A stretch of 64,000 nt of DNA, from NCBI RefSeq assembly GCF_008802355.1, contig NZ_VZRA01000003.1:176196-240195 (forward strand). Direction: 5' to 3'. The number at the start of each line of letters is the position of its first letter. The stretch's first letter is position 1. Position numbers and translations under genes: made by a program. The notes below the pieces were generated by a model. The model did no database searches. It was not told the origin of the DNA and was given only the letters and a program-made list of their open reading frames with translations. Positions 1-8,544 of this stretch are shown here, one piece after another. The DNA comes from Oryzomonas sagensis. Lineage in GTDB: Bacteria; Desulfobacterota; Desulfuromonadia; Geobacterales; Pseudopelobacteraceae.

Positions 1-541
1 TGTAATCATGGATAACGAAAATCTGCCGCGTTGCGGGGTGCACCTTGAGCATCAACTCCACGGTGCCCCTGACATCAAGCCGTTCGGCAACGCCGGTCAC
101 GTTGCGCTGCCCCTTGATCATCGCCGGTTCAAAGCCGTTGATCCCGCAGAAGACGATCGGGGTGCCGGGGAATATGGCGTCGCGGTATTTCAGGGCAAAG
201 TCGAGGGCCGGATTATCCACGGCGATGATCAGGGGGATCGTCACGTTCCGGTATTTCTGGATAAACAGGTCCCTGATCTTGCCGAAATGTTCCATCTTCG
301 GGAAATACTTGCAGTCCAGGTACTCCACGGTCGGTTCTATCTCCGGCCGCGCCCGGTGCAGGGTCTCGACGATGCCGATAAGTTCGTTGTCCGACCAGGT
401 GTAGTAGGGGTGATAGGAGTTGAGGATCAGGATGCGCGTCTTTTGTCCCCCGGCATCGGCAGCGGCGTGGGCCGGACCGGCTATCGCCAGCGTCAGTACC
501 ACGAACAGGACGGCAAGGTGTGCCGTGTGCAGAAGCCTCAT
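1..541 (-). CDS. Periplasmic-binding-protein-like sensor partner (3' end beyond window)
   Basis: Translation from the ATG at 541 gives a Sec signal peptide (about residues 1-27, ending AHAAA) followed by ILILNSYHPYYTWSDNELIG, a start typical of ABC_sub_bind-type periplasmic binding proteins that sit beside sensor kinases. About 180 residues are visible and the frame stays open to position 1, so the C-terminus lies outside the window. The ATG overlaps the TGA of the upstream histidine kinase (ATGA at 538-541), which implies translational coupling. Inferred role: exported ligand-binding component that works with the kinase. The ligand cannot be read from the sequence. A classical ABC-import role is less likely because no permease or ATPase gene is visible next to it. 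Confidence 0.7.
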   Translation of the reverse strand, partial: MRLLHTAHLAVLFVVLTLAIAGPAHAAADAGGQKTRILILNSYHPYYTWSDNELIGIVETLHRARPEIEPTVEYLDCKYFPKMEHFGKIRDLFIQKYRNVTIPLIIAVDNPALDFALKYRDAIFPGTPIVFCGINGFEPAMIKGQRNVTGVAERLDVRGTVELMLKVHPATRQIFVIHDY

Positions 542-2754
542 GCCGCATCCCCCATTTCGGAAAGGTCCTTTTTGATGGTGAACGAGAAGCAACTGCCCCG
601 GCCCGGTTCTGACGTCACCCCAATACGGCCGCCGTGGCGTTCTATGATTTTTTTGCAGACGGCCAGCCCGATGCCGGTGCCGGAGTAGGCGTCCCTCCCA
701 TGCAGCCGCTGGAAGATCTCGAAGATTCGCTCGAAAAATTGGCCATCGATGCCGATGCCGTTGTCCGTGACGCAAAATTCCCATTCCGTGGGGCTCTCGG
801 CGCAGGCAACATGGATACGGGGTGGCTCGTCGCCCCGGAATTTGATGGCGTTGCCGAGCAGGTTCTGGAACAGTTGCATGATCTGGGTTTCATCACCCGT
901 TATGGCCGGGAGCGGGTCATGGGTGATTTCTGCGCCGCTTTCCTCGATACCTCTCTTCAGGTTCATCGTTGCGGCCCTAAGCGCGTCCTCGGCGGCAAAA
1001 ACAACGAACGGGGCGCCCTGGGATTCGACGCGGGAATACTCCAAAAGGTCGTTGATGAGCCTTTGCATGCGCTGGGTTCCGTCGGTTATGAAGGCGATGA
1101 ATTCCCCCGCGTCCTTGTCCAGCTTGCCTTGGTAGCGCCGGGCCAGAAGCTGTATGAAGCTGGTGATGGTGCGCAAGGGCTCCTGCAGGTCGTGGGAGGC
1201 GATGTAGGCAAAATGCTGGAGTTGATGGTTTGACTCCGCCAGTTTGTTCGTCAACTCCTTCTGGGCGATCTCGACCTGCTTGCGTCCGGTGATGTCCTTG
1301 ACGAGCTCGATGCCGCCGATGATGTCGCCGGTCGAATTCCTGAGCGGCGAAGCCGTCACCAGCAGACACGTATCCCGGGCGTTTATCGTCAGGTTGCGTT
1401 CCACCGTATGCACTTGGCCGTCCTCGAACGTCTGCCTGACGGGGCAGTTGTCGCACACCCGGTGTCGCTGCTCGTAGGCCTCATAGCAGAAACGCCCGGA
1501 CTGGTCGTCCATCCACCCTCTGCTGGTGCCGTTCTGATAGAGGATGCGATACTCCCGATCCTGGATGCTGATGCCGTCGCCGATGCTGGCAAGGATGGCA
1601 TCGGTCTTGGCCCGCTCGTCGAGGGCCTGCCTGGTTGCCGCCTGGAGTTCCCGGACGAATGTGGCACGTTCCTCCTCGCGCGACGCCAGGGTCTTTGCCA
1701 TGTCGTCGAAGGCCTGGGCAATCAGGCCGAACTCACCTTGGGAGTAGGGGATGCCGACCTGTACGTCCTGTCCGCCCTCAGCCAGCAGCAAAGATGAGCG
1801 TACCAAGCGCCCGGCCCGGTTGATGATGACGCGGTTGGCATAGGCAAACACCGCCACGGCCGCAAGAGCGACGGCGAACGTCAGAAACAGCAGGTTGCGG
1901 ATGAGGATGCGGTTGGCGTCGGTGAGGATCGCTTCCTCGGGCACTTCCAGCCTGATGTGAAGATAGGGGGTCGGATCGCCGGCCAGTTGCAGGGAACGGT
2001 AGGCCATGATGCGGTACGATCCCCCGGAAGAGTGCAGGGTGATCTTCTCGTTACCCCGGGCAGCGCGCATGTCGTTGAAGATGCCCCGATCGTCCTTGGT
2101 GCCGATCCGGTAACGGGCATCGGCGCTGTGAAGCAGGATCGTGCCCGTGCCGTCGAGTAAAACCAGGGCGGAGCCGACCGGAAAGTGGGATTTGTCGAAG
2201 ATTGCATTGACCCGTTCCAGGTTGATGGCCGCCTGGACCACGCCCAACAACTCTCCCCGGTCGCCGGTGACCGGCAGGGCAAAGTTGAAGGTCGGTTTGT
2301 TGACCGTGCGCCCGACGATGTACTCCCCGGCGGAAAAGGTCCGCCGGCGTACCGCATCGCGAAAGTATTTCCGGTCGCTTACGTTGAGCCCGGGGGGAGG
2401 GGGGACGACCGAGGCGACCGACTCGCCGGTGGGGCGAAAGAGTTGGAGGTTCAGGTAGCGGTTGTCGCTGCGCAGGATTTCCCGGAACAGTCCGTCGCAG
2501 GCCGATGCATCCATGTTGCGCACCTGGGGCAGCACGGCCAGGGTTGTCAGGAGTTGGCGCGTGCTGCTGACCGTATTGGTCATATCGCCGGCCAGCGCCC
2601 TGACGAGGGCGGAGCACCGGCTGTTGGCTTCGTTCAGGGAATTCCGTTTTTGTTCGAGACCGGTGTAGAGGATAATCGCCAGGGCGGGGGTGACCGCGAA
2701 TGCGACCAACAGGATGAGGTGGGTGCGAATGGACCATCCGGAAAAAGCCTTCAC
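538..2754 (-). CDS. Membrane sensor histidine kinase (Cache-HAMP-PAS-HisKA-HATPase)
   Basis: A 738-residue kinase. Domains in order: TM1 (about 12-31), a periplasmic double-Cache-like region (about 36-281), TM2 (about 285-309), HAMP, coiled-coil linker, a PAS domain (about 381-491), HisKA with the phospho-acceptor in ASHDLQEPLRTI (His521), and a HATPase_c domain with N box (LLGNAIKFRG), DNGIGID and GTGIGLA. The PAS domain contains a CDNCPVRQTFEDG segment. No receiver domain is fused. I chose the GTG at 2754 because GGAG lies 8 bases upstream. The same frame extends to another GTG at 2811 without a convincing ribosome-binding site. It is translationally coupled to the binding-protein-like gene downstream, and no response regulator is seen next to it. 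Confidence 0.85.
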   Translation of the reverse strand: MKAFSGWSIRTHLILLVAFAVTPALAIILYTGLEQKRNSLNEANSRCSALVRALAGDMTNTVSSTRQLLTTLAVLPQVRNMDASACDGLFREILRSDNRYLNLQLFRPTGESVASVVPPPPGLNVSDRKYFRDAVRRRTFSAGEYIVGRTVNKPTFNFALPVTGDRGELLGVVQAAINLERVNAIFDKSHFPVGSALVLLDGTGTILLHSADARYRIGTKDDRGIFNDMRAARGNEKITLHSSGGSYRIMAYRSLQLAGDPTPYLHIRLEVPEEAILTDANRILIRNLLFLTFAVALAAVAVFAYANRVIINRAGRLVRSSLLLAEGGQDVQVGIPYSQGEFGLIAQAFDDMAKTLASREEERATFVRELQAATRQALDERAKTDAILASIGDGISIQDREYRILYQNGTSRGWMDDQSGRFCYEAYEQRHRVCDNCPVRQTFEDGQVHTVERNLTINARDTCLLVTASPLRNSTGDIIGGIELVKDITGRKQVEIAQKELTNKLAESNHQLQHFAYIASHDLQEPLRTITSFIQLLARRYQGKLDKDAGEFIAFITDGTQRMQRLINDLLEYSRVESQGAPFVVFAAEDALRAATMNLKRGIEESGAEITHDPLPAITGDETQIMQLFQNLLGNAIKFRGDEPPRIHVACAESPTEWEFCVTDNGIGIDGQFFERIFEIFQRLHGRDAYSGTGIGLAVCKKIIERHGGRIGVTSEPGRGSCFSFTIKKDLSEMGDAA

Positions 2755-2811
2755 CGTGCGGACTCCGGGGCTTTGAGCTGGGATGCCGTTGTACCGGCTG
2801 ATTCTATGCAC

Positions 2812-3004
2812 AATTTTGTTTTTTCACAAGTTAAACAGTTACCGAAGGTATCATATTTCTCTCTTTTTTCGAGTTGCGTATACGGCATAATTCCACTACC
2901 ATGCGGAGAAAAACAGGGTGGGGTGGGCCGATGGCGCTCCATGACCCGTTTTTTTTCGCGGCCGGGCTGGAAACGCGCAGGTAACGAAACTGGGGGGTCG
3001 AGTC
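2812..3004. promoter_or_regulatory. Divergent intergenic region between the histidine kinase and gcvT
   Basis: This 193-base, partly AT-rich gap must hold the divergent promoters for the kinase (minus) and the gcv operon (plus). A glycine riboswitch was looked for because gcvT follows; the paired aptamer cores were not found. A GGGGGG run lies just upstream of the gcvT ATG. No firm promoter hexamer pair could be assigned. Confidence 0.4.
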
Positions 3005-4096
3005 ATGGATGAACAGCTTAAACAAACGCCGCTCTGCGGGCGGCATGAGGCGCTCAAGGCATTGATGGCCCCCTTCGGTGGCTGGAACATGCCGATCCAG
3101 TACGAAGGAATCATCGCCGAACACGCCTGGTGCCGCGCCAAGGCGTCGCTCTTCGATATCTGCCACATGGGGGAATTCCTCTTCGAAGGGGATTTTGCGG
3201 CCGGCGGTCTGGAGGATGTCTTCACCTTTTCCGTGGCAACGATCCCGGTCGGGCGTTCGCGCTACGGTTTCCTGCTCAACGAAAGCGGCGGCATCATCGA
3301 CGACCTGATCGTCTTCCGCCTGGCACCAGACAAGGCCATGATCGTGGTCAATGCGGCCACGGCCCCCCGGGATTTCGCCGTCATCGGCGCCAGGCTGAAG
3401 GGGGGTGCCTTTACCGACATCTCGGCCGCAACCGGCAAGCTGGACATCCAGGGGCCGCTCTCCCGGGACGTCATGGCGGCGGCCTTCGGCGCGGGAATCG
3501 CCGCCATACCCTATTTCCGCTTCACCACCATGAACCTTTTTGGTGTGGAGGCCATCGTCAGTCGCACCGGCTATACCGGGGAACTCGGCTACGAGATCTT
3601 CATCCCCTCGGACAAGGTCGTCGAACTGTGGGATCAGCTGCTGCTGGACGAGCGGGTCAAACCGGCCGGGCTGGGGGCGCGGGACGTGTTGCGCCTTGAG
3701 GTGGGGTACTCGCTCTACGGCAGCGATATCGACGAGGCGACCACACCCTTGGAGGCCGGTCTGGAAGGGTTTGTGGACCTGTCCAAGAACTTTGTGGGCA
3801 AGGAGGCGTTGCTGCGCCAGAAGGAGCAGGGCGTAGCCCGCAGAAAGGTTGCCTTCGAGGTGAACAGCCGCCGTTCGCCGCGCCACCACTACGAACTCTG
3901 TTTCAGCGGCGAGGGGGTCGGCACGGTGACCAGCGGCGTGTTTTCACCCATGCTCGGCTGCGGCATCGGTCTGGGATTCGTCAGGCCGGACTTGGCCACA
4001 ATCGGTACGCCGCTCACCATCATCCATGAACGGGTCAGTATGGAGGCCACGGTCTGCGAACTCCCCTTCTACCGCGGCGGGTCGCTCCGGTCTTAA
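3005..4096 (+). CDS. gcvT: Aminomethyltransferase, glycine cleavage T protein
   Basis: A 363-residue T protein of usual family length. It takes the aminomethyl group from the lipoyl arm of GcvH and transfers the methylene to tetrahydrofolate, releasing ammonia. Family features are visible: the start LCGRHEALKALMAPFGGWNMP, the fold segment LDIQGPLSRDVM, SRTGYTGELGYEIF, and the C-terminal barrel segment FSPMLGCGIGLGFV. It is the first gene of the gcvT-gcvH-gcvPA-gcvPB-lipM-lipA operon. The start is the ATG after GGGGGG-TCGAGTC. Confidence 0.96.
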   Translation: MDEQLKQTPLCGRHEALKALMAPFGGWNMPIQYEGIIAEHAWCRAKASLFDICHMGEFLFEGDFAAGGLEDVFTFSVATIPVGRSRYGFLLNESGGIIDDLIVFRLAPDKAMIVVNAATAPRDFAVIGARLKGGAFTDISAATGKLDIQGPLSRDVMAAAFGAGIAAIPYFRFTTMNLFGVEAIVSRTGYTGELGYEIFIPSDKVVELWDQLLLDERVKPAGLGARDVLRLEVGYSLYGSDIDEATTPLEAGLEGFVDLSKNFVGKEALLRQKEQGVARRKVAFEVNSRRSPRHHYELCFSGEGVGTVTSGVFSPMLGCGIGLGFVRPDLATIGTPLTIIHERVSMEATVCELPFYRGGSLRS

Positions 4097-4101
4097 AACA
4101 C

Positions 4102-4122
4102 AATCTGCCTCTGTGGCAGATT
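4102..4122 (+). repeat. Short palindrome between gcvT and gcvH
   Basis: AATCTGCC (4102-4109) and GGCAGATT (4115-4122) form an 8-bp stem with a 5-base loop. A run of seven T's follows about nine bases later. The ends resemble those of the AATCTGCCACAGAGAC repeat family seen elsewhere in the window, so this may be a deleted remnant of that family. It could also act as a weak attenuator within the operon. Confidence 0.55.
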
Positions 4123-4160
4123 TTACAGATTTTTTTATCTTAAAAGGAGGGTATACCGGC

Positions 4161-4532
4161 ATGAGCATCTATTTCACCAAGGAACACGAATGGGTCAGGG
4201 TAAAAGAAGGGATCGGCGCGGTGGGCATCAGCGAACACGCCGCCCATGAACTGGGGGACATCACCTTTGTGGAGTTGCCCGCCATGGGCAAGGTGGTCAA
4301 ACAGTTCGATATGCTGGGAGCCATCGAGTCGGTCAAGGCCGCCAGCGACATCTTCTCGCCGGTTTCCGGCAAGGTGGTCAAGATCAACGAAGCCCTGAAC
4401 GACGCCCCGGAGATCGTCAACGAAAGCGCGGAAGACGCCGGTTGGCTGACCTGGATCGAGATTGCCGACGAGGCGGAACTGAAAAACCTGATGACCCGGG
4501 AGCAGTACGACGAGTATCTTAAAACCATTTAG
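4161..4532 (+). CDS. gcvH: Glycine cleavage system H protein
   Basis: A 123-residue lipoyl carrier protein. The lipoyl-lysine is Lys59 in the motif ESVKAASD, and the protein starts with [11 protein letters not shown], as the family does. It shuttles the aminomethyl intermediate between P, T and L proteins. The ATG at 4161 follows AAAGGAGGG with good spacing; the open frame extends upstream to 4026 only as overlap with gcvT. Because lipM and lipA lie in the same operon, GcvH is probably also the first acceptor of the octanoyl group. Confidence 0.96.
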   Translation: MSIYFTKEHEWVRVKEGIGAVGISEHAAHELGDITFVELPAMGKVVKQFDMLGAIESVKAASDIFSPVSGKVVKINEALNDAPEIVNESAEDAGWLTWIEIADEAELKNLMTREQYDEYLKTI

Positions 4533-4572
4533 GGGCGAATCCCGCCTTTGCCAGCAGGCTGTTGAAACACCC

Positions 4573-4693
4573 AGGTTGTTCAAAAATAGTCAGATCGTCG
4601 CACCCGCAGAAAGCCCTGCGGAGGCGTAGCAGCGCTACGCCGCACAAGGGGGCTTTCGAGGATGGCGGCGAGATGGCTGTTTTTCAACAACCT
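4573..4693. repeat. 121-bp terminal-inverted-repeat element, family A copy 1
   Basis: The core runs from AGGTTGTTCAAAAATAG to CTGTTTTTCAACAACCT and has an internal palindrome centred on GTAGCAGCGCTACGC. The same 121-bp core occurs inverted at 62453-62573 and, interrupted, at 46754-46953. An outer arm CAGGCTGTTGAAA (4555-4567) also matches the outer flank of the copy at 62 kb. No coding capacity or transposase. It occupies most of the gcvH-gcvPA spacer and ends 15 bases before the gcvPA start. Confidence 0.85.
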
Positions 4694-4708
4694 CTCAGGA
4701 GAGTCCGC

Positions 4709-6049
4709 ATGAATGACAGTCATTACTGCCCCCATACGCCGGAAGAGATCAGGGAGATGCTCTCGGTTGTCGGCGCCTCCAGCGTCGAGGAGTTGTTTGC
4801 TCCGATCCCGCCCGAATTGCGGGCCAAGACCTTCAATATCCCCCCCGGCATGTCCGAGTTCGAGACCTTTGCCCGGATGCAGGCCATTGCCGCCGACAAC
4901 GGCGCCGCCATGGTCAATTTCATCGGGGGCGGTTTTTACGACCATATCATTCCCGCCGTGGTCGATCACCTCTCCGGCCGGGCCGAGTTCTACACCGCCT
5001 ATACCCCCTACCAGCCGGAGTGTTCCCAGGGGACCCTGCAGGCCCTGTTCGAATACCAGACCGCCATCTGCCGCCTGACCGGTCTGGAGGTGTCCAACGC
5101 CTCGCTCTACGATGGTGCCACGGCCTGCGCCGAGGCGGCCATGATGGCCCTGCGGGCGACCGGCCGCACCCGGATCGTGGTGGACGGCTGCGTCAGTCCC
5201 TTCTCCCGGCAGGTGCTCAAGACCTACCTCTACAATCAGGCGGTGGAGGTCGTGGAGATCGCTCCCCTGGACGGCCTGCTGAACCGCGCCGCCCTGGCCG
5301 CCTGCCTGGATGAGCACGTTGCGGCGGTACTGGTGCAGAACCCCAACTTTTTCGGCTGCATCGAGGATCTGAGCCCCCTGGCGGAACAGGTGCATGCCGC
5401 CGGCGCCCTGCTGGTGGCTTCCGTGTATCCGGTTTCCCTGGGCCTCATAACGCCCCCGGGCGACATGGGGGCTGATATCGCCGTGGGGGACGGCCAGAGT
5501 CTGGGCAACCCGCTCTCCTTCGGCGGCCCCTCCTTCGGCTTCATCGCCGCAAAAAAGGCCTATATCCGCAACATGCCGGGGCGTATCGTCGGCGAAACCG
5601 TGGACAAGAACGGCAAACGCGGTTTCGTCTTGACCCTCCAGGCACGGGAACAGCACATCAAGCGCCACAAGGCCACCTCCAACATCTGTAGCAACCAGGG
5701 GCTGTGCGCCCTGCGCGGCCTGATCTTCCTCTCGGCCGTGGGGAGGGAAGGGGTGGCGGAGTTGGCCCGCCTCAACCGCGACAAGGCCGAATACACCAAG
5801 GCCCGCTTGGCCGGAATTCCCGGTGTGACCGTAGTGCAATCGGCGCCGACCTTCAACGAGTTCACGGTGTTCCTGCCCAAGCCGGCCGCACCGGTCGTGG
5901 CGGAACTGCTCAAGCAGGGTATCGCCCCCGGCGTGCCGCTGGGGGATTACTACGAGGATTCGGCCAACGCCCTGGTGGTGACGGTCACCGAGAAGCGAAC
6001 GAAGAAAGAGATCGACCGGCTGGCCGAGGCGCTGCGGGCCGAGTTGTAA
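4709..6049 (+). CDS. gcvPA: Glycine dehydrogenase (decarboxylating) subunit 1
   Basis: A 446-residue alpha subunit of the split two-subunit P protein. With GcvPB it decarboxylates glycine on PLP and passes the aminomethyl group to lipoyl-GcvH. Family segments: [13 protein letters not shown] near the N-terminus, the [18 protein letters not shown] and [20 protein letters not shown] segments, and [20 protein letters not shown]. The ATG at 4709 follows CAGGAGAG; upstream in-frame codons fall inside the family A repeat and are not used. The TAA stop lies within the first bases of another repeat (6048-6224). Confidence 0.96.
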   Translation: MNDSHYCPHTPEEIREMLSVVGASSVEELFAPIPPELRAKTFNIPPGMSEFETFARMQAIAADNGAAMVNFIGGGFYDHIIPAVVDHLSGRAEFYTAYTPYQPECSQGTLQALFEYQTAICRLTGLEVSNASLYDGATACAEAAMMALRATGRTRIVVDGCVSPFSRQVLKTYLYNQAVEVVEIAPLDGLLNRAALAACLDEHVAAVLVQNPNFFGCIEDLSPLAEQVHAAGALLVASVYPVSLGLITPPGDMGADIAVGDGQSLGNPLSFGGPSFGFIAAKKAYIRNMPGRIVGETVDKNGKRGFVLTLQAREQHIKRHKATSNICSNQGLCALRGLIFLSAVGREGVAELARLNRDKAEYTKARLAGIPGVTVVQSAPTFNEFTVFLPKPAAPVVAELLKQGIAPGVPLGDYYEDSANALVVTVTEKRTKKEIDRLAEALRAEL

Positions 6050-6224
6050 CCTGAATCCGTGACGCCTCCATGCCGCTAGTCCGGAAGGCCTCTGCCTTTG
6101 CGTTTGAGCAGTCTTCGGCCATTAGGCGGCGGACCAGCTTGGTGAGTGGGCTGTCACGACACGGCAGCGAGCGGGCTCCGGCTCTTCCGGCCATTGCGGC
6201 ATTCCGGCATCACGGATTCAGGTT
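6048..6224. repeat. 177-bp terminal-inverted-repeat element, family B
   Basis: The ends are perfect 15-bp inverted repeats, AACCTGAATCCGTGA at 6048-6062 and its complement at 6210-6224. Similarity continues inward (GCC, ATGCCGC, CCGGAAG) for about 40 bases. There is no open reading frame of interest. It fills nearly the whole spacer between gcvPA and gcvPB and overlaps the gcvPA stop codon. It looks like a MITE or a long palindromic intergenic unit. Only one copy is in this window. Confidence 0.8.
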
Positions 6225-6261
6225 GTAATGCGGGCATATCTGATCTTGGAGAGACTATCGT

Positions 6262-7704
6262 ATGGAACTTATCTATGAAAAATCCGTTCCCGGCCGCAGG
6301 GGCGTGAAGCTGCCAGCCTCGGACGTGCCTCCCGCCCCTCCTCTGCCGGATGGTCTGCTGCGCGCGGAACCGGCCGGCTTGGCCGAGGTATCCGAACTGG
6401 ATCTGGTGCGGCACTTCACCAACCTGTCCCGGCTGAACTTCTCGGTGGACACCAACTTCTACCCACTGGGCTCCTGCACCATGAAGTACAACGCCAAGGT
6501 GCTGGAGAACGCCGCGGCCCTGTTCGCCCCCTTCCATCCCATGACGGCGCTTCTGCCGGGGGGCGGGGAGTACTGCCAGGGGAACCTGGGGATGCTCTAC
6601 GACCTGGGGCAGATGCTGGCCGACATCACCGGCATGGACGAGGTCACCACCCAGCCCTTGGCGGGCGCCCACGGCGAGATGACCGGCATCCTGCTGATCT
6701 CAGCCTACCATCGCGCCAAGGGGAACAGGAAAAAATACGTCGTGGTCCCCGACTCGTCCCACGGCACCAACCCGGCTTCGGCCACCATCGCCGGCTACGA
6801 GATCGTCACCGTGCCGACCGCGCCCTACGGCGACATGGACCTGGAACTGTTCAGGCAGGCCATGAGCGACGAGGTGGCGGCGGTGATGATGACCTGCCCC
6901 AACACCCTGGGGTTGTTCAACCCGCATATCAAGGAGATCTGCGACATCGCCCATTCGTTCGGCGCCCTGATGTACTACGACGGCGCCAACCTGAACGCCA
7001 TCATGGGTAAGGTCAAACCGGGGGACGTGGGTTTCGACGTGGTGCACGTCAACCTGCACAAGACCTTCGGAACGCCCCACGGAGGAGGCGGTCCCGGTGC
7101 CGGTCCGGTGGGGGTCAAGAAGGCCCTGATCCCGTTCCTGCCCCAGCCGCGCATCGACATGGACGACGAGGGGACCTTTGTGCTCCAGACCTCCCGGCCC
7201 GATTCCATCGGCCGCGCGGCCAATTTTTTCGGCAACTTCGGCATCATGGTCAGGGCCTATGCCTACATCATCATGCTGGGGCGCGAGGGGTTGATCCAGG
7301 TGTCCGAGCAGGCGGTGCTCAACGCCAACTACATTAAGGAACGCCTGAAGCCCTACTACGATCTCCCCTACGACCAGACCTGCATGCACGAGTGCGTCTT
7401 CTCGGCCTCCCGGCAACTGGCCCACGGCGTGCACGCCATCGATATCGCCAAGTTCCTGATCGACCGGGGGTATCACCCTCCCACGGTCTACTTCCCGCTC
7501 ATCGTCAAGGAAGCGATCATGATCGAGCCGACCGAGACCGAGAGCAAGGCAGCCATGGACGCCTTTATCGACGTGATGATCGAGGCCGCCCGGACCGCCG
7601 AAAGCGACCCCCGGGCGCTGTTGGACGCGCCGCTGACCATGCCGGTCTCGCGGCTGGACGAGACCAAGGCGGCCAGGGAGCAGCATGTCTGCTGCCTGGG
7701 GTGA
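6262..7704 (+). CDS. gcvPB: Glycine dehydrogenase (decarboxylating) subunit 2
   Basis: A 480-residue beta subunit carrying the PLP site. The PLP-lysine lies in VHVNLHKTFGTPHGGGGPG, a diagnostic GcvP motif. Other family segments are TNFYPLGSCTMKYN and QPLAGAHGEMTGIL. It pairs with GcvPA to make a functional P protein. The ATG at 6262 follows GGAGAG by nine bases. It is separated from gcvPA only by the family B repeat, so co-transcription is likely. Confidence 0.96.
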   Translation: MELIYEKSVPGRRGVKLPASDVPPAPPLPDGLLRAEPAGLAEVSELDLVRHFTNLSRLNFSVDTNFYPLGSCTMKYNAKVLENAAALFAPFHPMTALLPGGGEYCQGNLGMLYDLGQMLADITGMDEVTTQPLAGAHGEMTGILLISAYHRAKGNRKKYVVVPDSSHGTNPASATIAGYEIVTVPTAPYGDMDLELFRQAMSDEVAAVMMTCPNTLGLFNPHIKEICDIAHSFGALMYYDGANLNAIMGKVKPGDVGFDVVHVNLHKTFGTPHGGGGPGAGPVGVKKALIPFLPQPRIDMDDEGTFVLQTSRPDSIGRAANFFGNFGIMVRAYAYIIMLGREGLIQVSEQAVLNANYIKERLKPYYDLPYDQTCMHECVFSASRQLAHGVHAIDIAKFLIDRGYHPPTVYFPLIVKEAIMIEPTETESKAAMDAFIDVMIEAARTAESDPRALLDAPLTMPVSRLDETKAAREQHVCCLG

Positions 7705-7725
7705 TCGGGAAGGGAATGTCCACAG

Positions 7726-8544
7726 ATGACTGATACCGCGTCAACCTGGCGCCTCATCGAGGACGGACCGCGCACCGGAGCGGAGAACATGGCCATCGAC
7801 GAGGCGCTGTTGTGTTCCTTTGACCCGGTTCGGTCCCACCCGGTGCTGCGACTGTACGGCTGGCAGCCGCCGGCCCTCTCCCTGGGGCGTTTCCAGAAAG
7901 CGGCGGAAGTGCTGGACCTGGAACGCTGCCGGGCCGGTGGGGTGCCCATCGTGCGCCGCATCACCGGCGGCGGGACGATCTACCACGCCGACGAGGTGAC
8001 CTATGCCTTGGTTTGTTCGCCGGACCAGATCCCGCCCGCCTCGTCCATCAAGGATTCATTCCGTATACTGACCGGTTTTCTGATTGCCCTGTACCGGGAC
8101 CTGGGACTTGAGGTATCATATGCCCTGGACGCCGTCTCCCCGGATGTGCGTCTGGGAGAACGGACCCCCTTCTGTTTTGCGGGCAAGGAGAGTTTCGACA
8201 TCCTGGTGCGGGGGAAAAAGATCGGCGGCAATGCCCAGCGCCGGCAGAAGGGGATCATCTTTCAGCACGGTTCGCTACCGCTGGTGAACCGGGCCACTCT
8301 GGGACTCTCGTTCATGAAGGATCGGGCGCCCGGCCTGGCGGAGGACGCCGTCAGTCTGGAACAGTGCGGCATCCCCCCGGAGTACGACGTGGTGCGGCAC
8401 AAGTTGATCGAGGCCTTTCAAAGGAACTTCACCGTGGAGCTTTCGCCCCAGCCGCTCACGGAACAGGAACGCTCTCTGGCCGGGGAGTTGCTGGTGGGGC
8501 GGTACGGTACGGATCGCTGGAACCTGGAAGGGGGGGATGCGTGA
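7726..8544 (+). CDS. lipM: Octanoyltransferase, LipM type (LplA/LipB superfamily)
   Basis: A 272-residue lipoate/biotin ligase-fold protein. The fold motifs are RRITGGGTIYH (about 78-88) and KKIGGNAQRRQKGIIFQHGS (about 164-183). Cys150 in TPFCFAGKESFDIL aligns by position and context with the catalytic cysteine known from Bacillus LipM (ACFDAPS...), which separates it from lipoate ligase LplA. Expected reaction: octanoyl transfer from octanoyl-ACP to GcvH. It lies 21 bases after gcvPB and its TGA overlaps the lipA start, so it belongs to the gcv operon. The alternative name, lipoate-protein ligase A, is less likely given the cysteine. Confidence 0.82.
   Translation: MTDTASTWRLIEDGPRTGAENMAIDEALLCSFDPVRSHPVLRLYGWQPPALSLGRFQKAAEVLDLERCRAGGVPIVRRITGGGTIYHADEVTYALVCSPDQIPPASSIKDSFRILTGFLIALYRDLGLEVSYALDAVSPDVRLGERTPFCFAGKESFDILVRGKKIGGNAQRRQKGIIFQHGSLPLVNRATLGLSFMKDRAPGLAEDAVSLEQCGIPPEYDVVRHKLIEAFQRNFTVELSPQPLTEQERSLAGELLVGRYGTDRWNLEGGDA

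Noticed and set aside
2812-3004. Glycine riboswitch upstream of gcvT
   Set aside because: Expected by context, but neither tandem-aptamer core nor linker could be found in the 193-base region.
4580-5839. 419-codon open frame on the minus strand opposite gcvPA
   Set aside because: Gly/His/Gln-rich shadow of the conserved gcvPA frame and running into the family A repeat.
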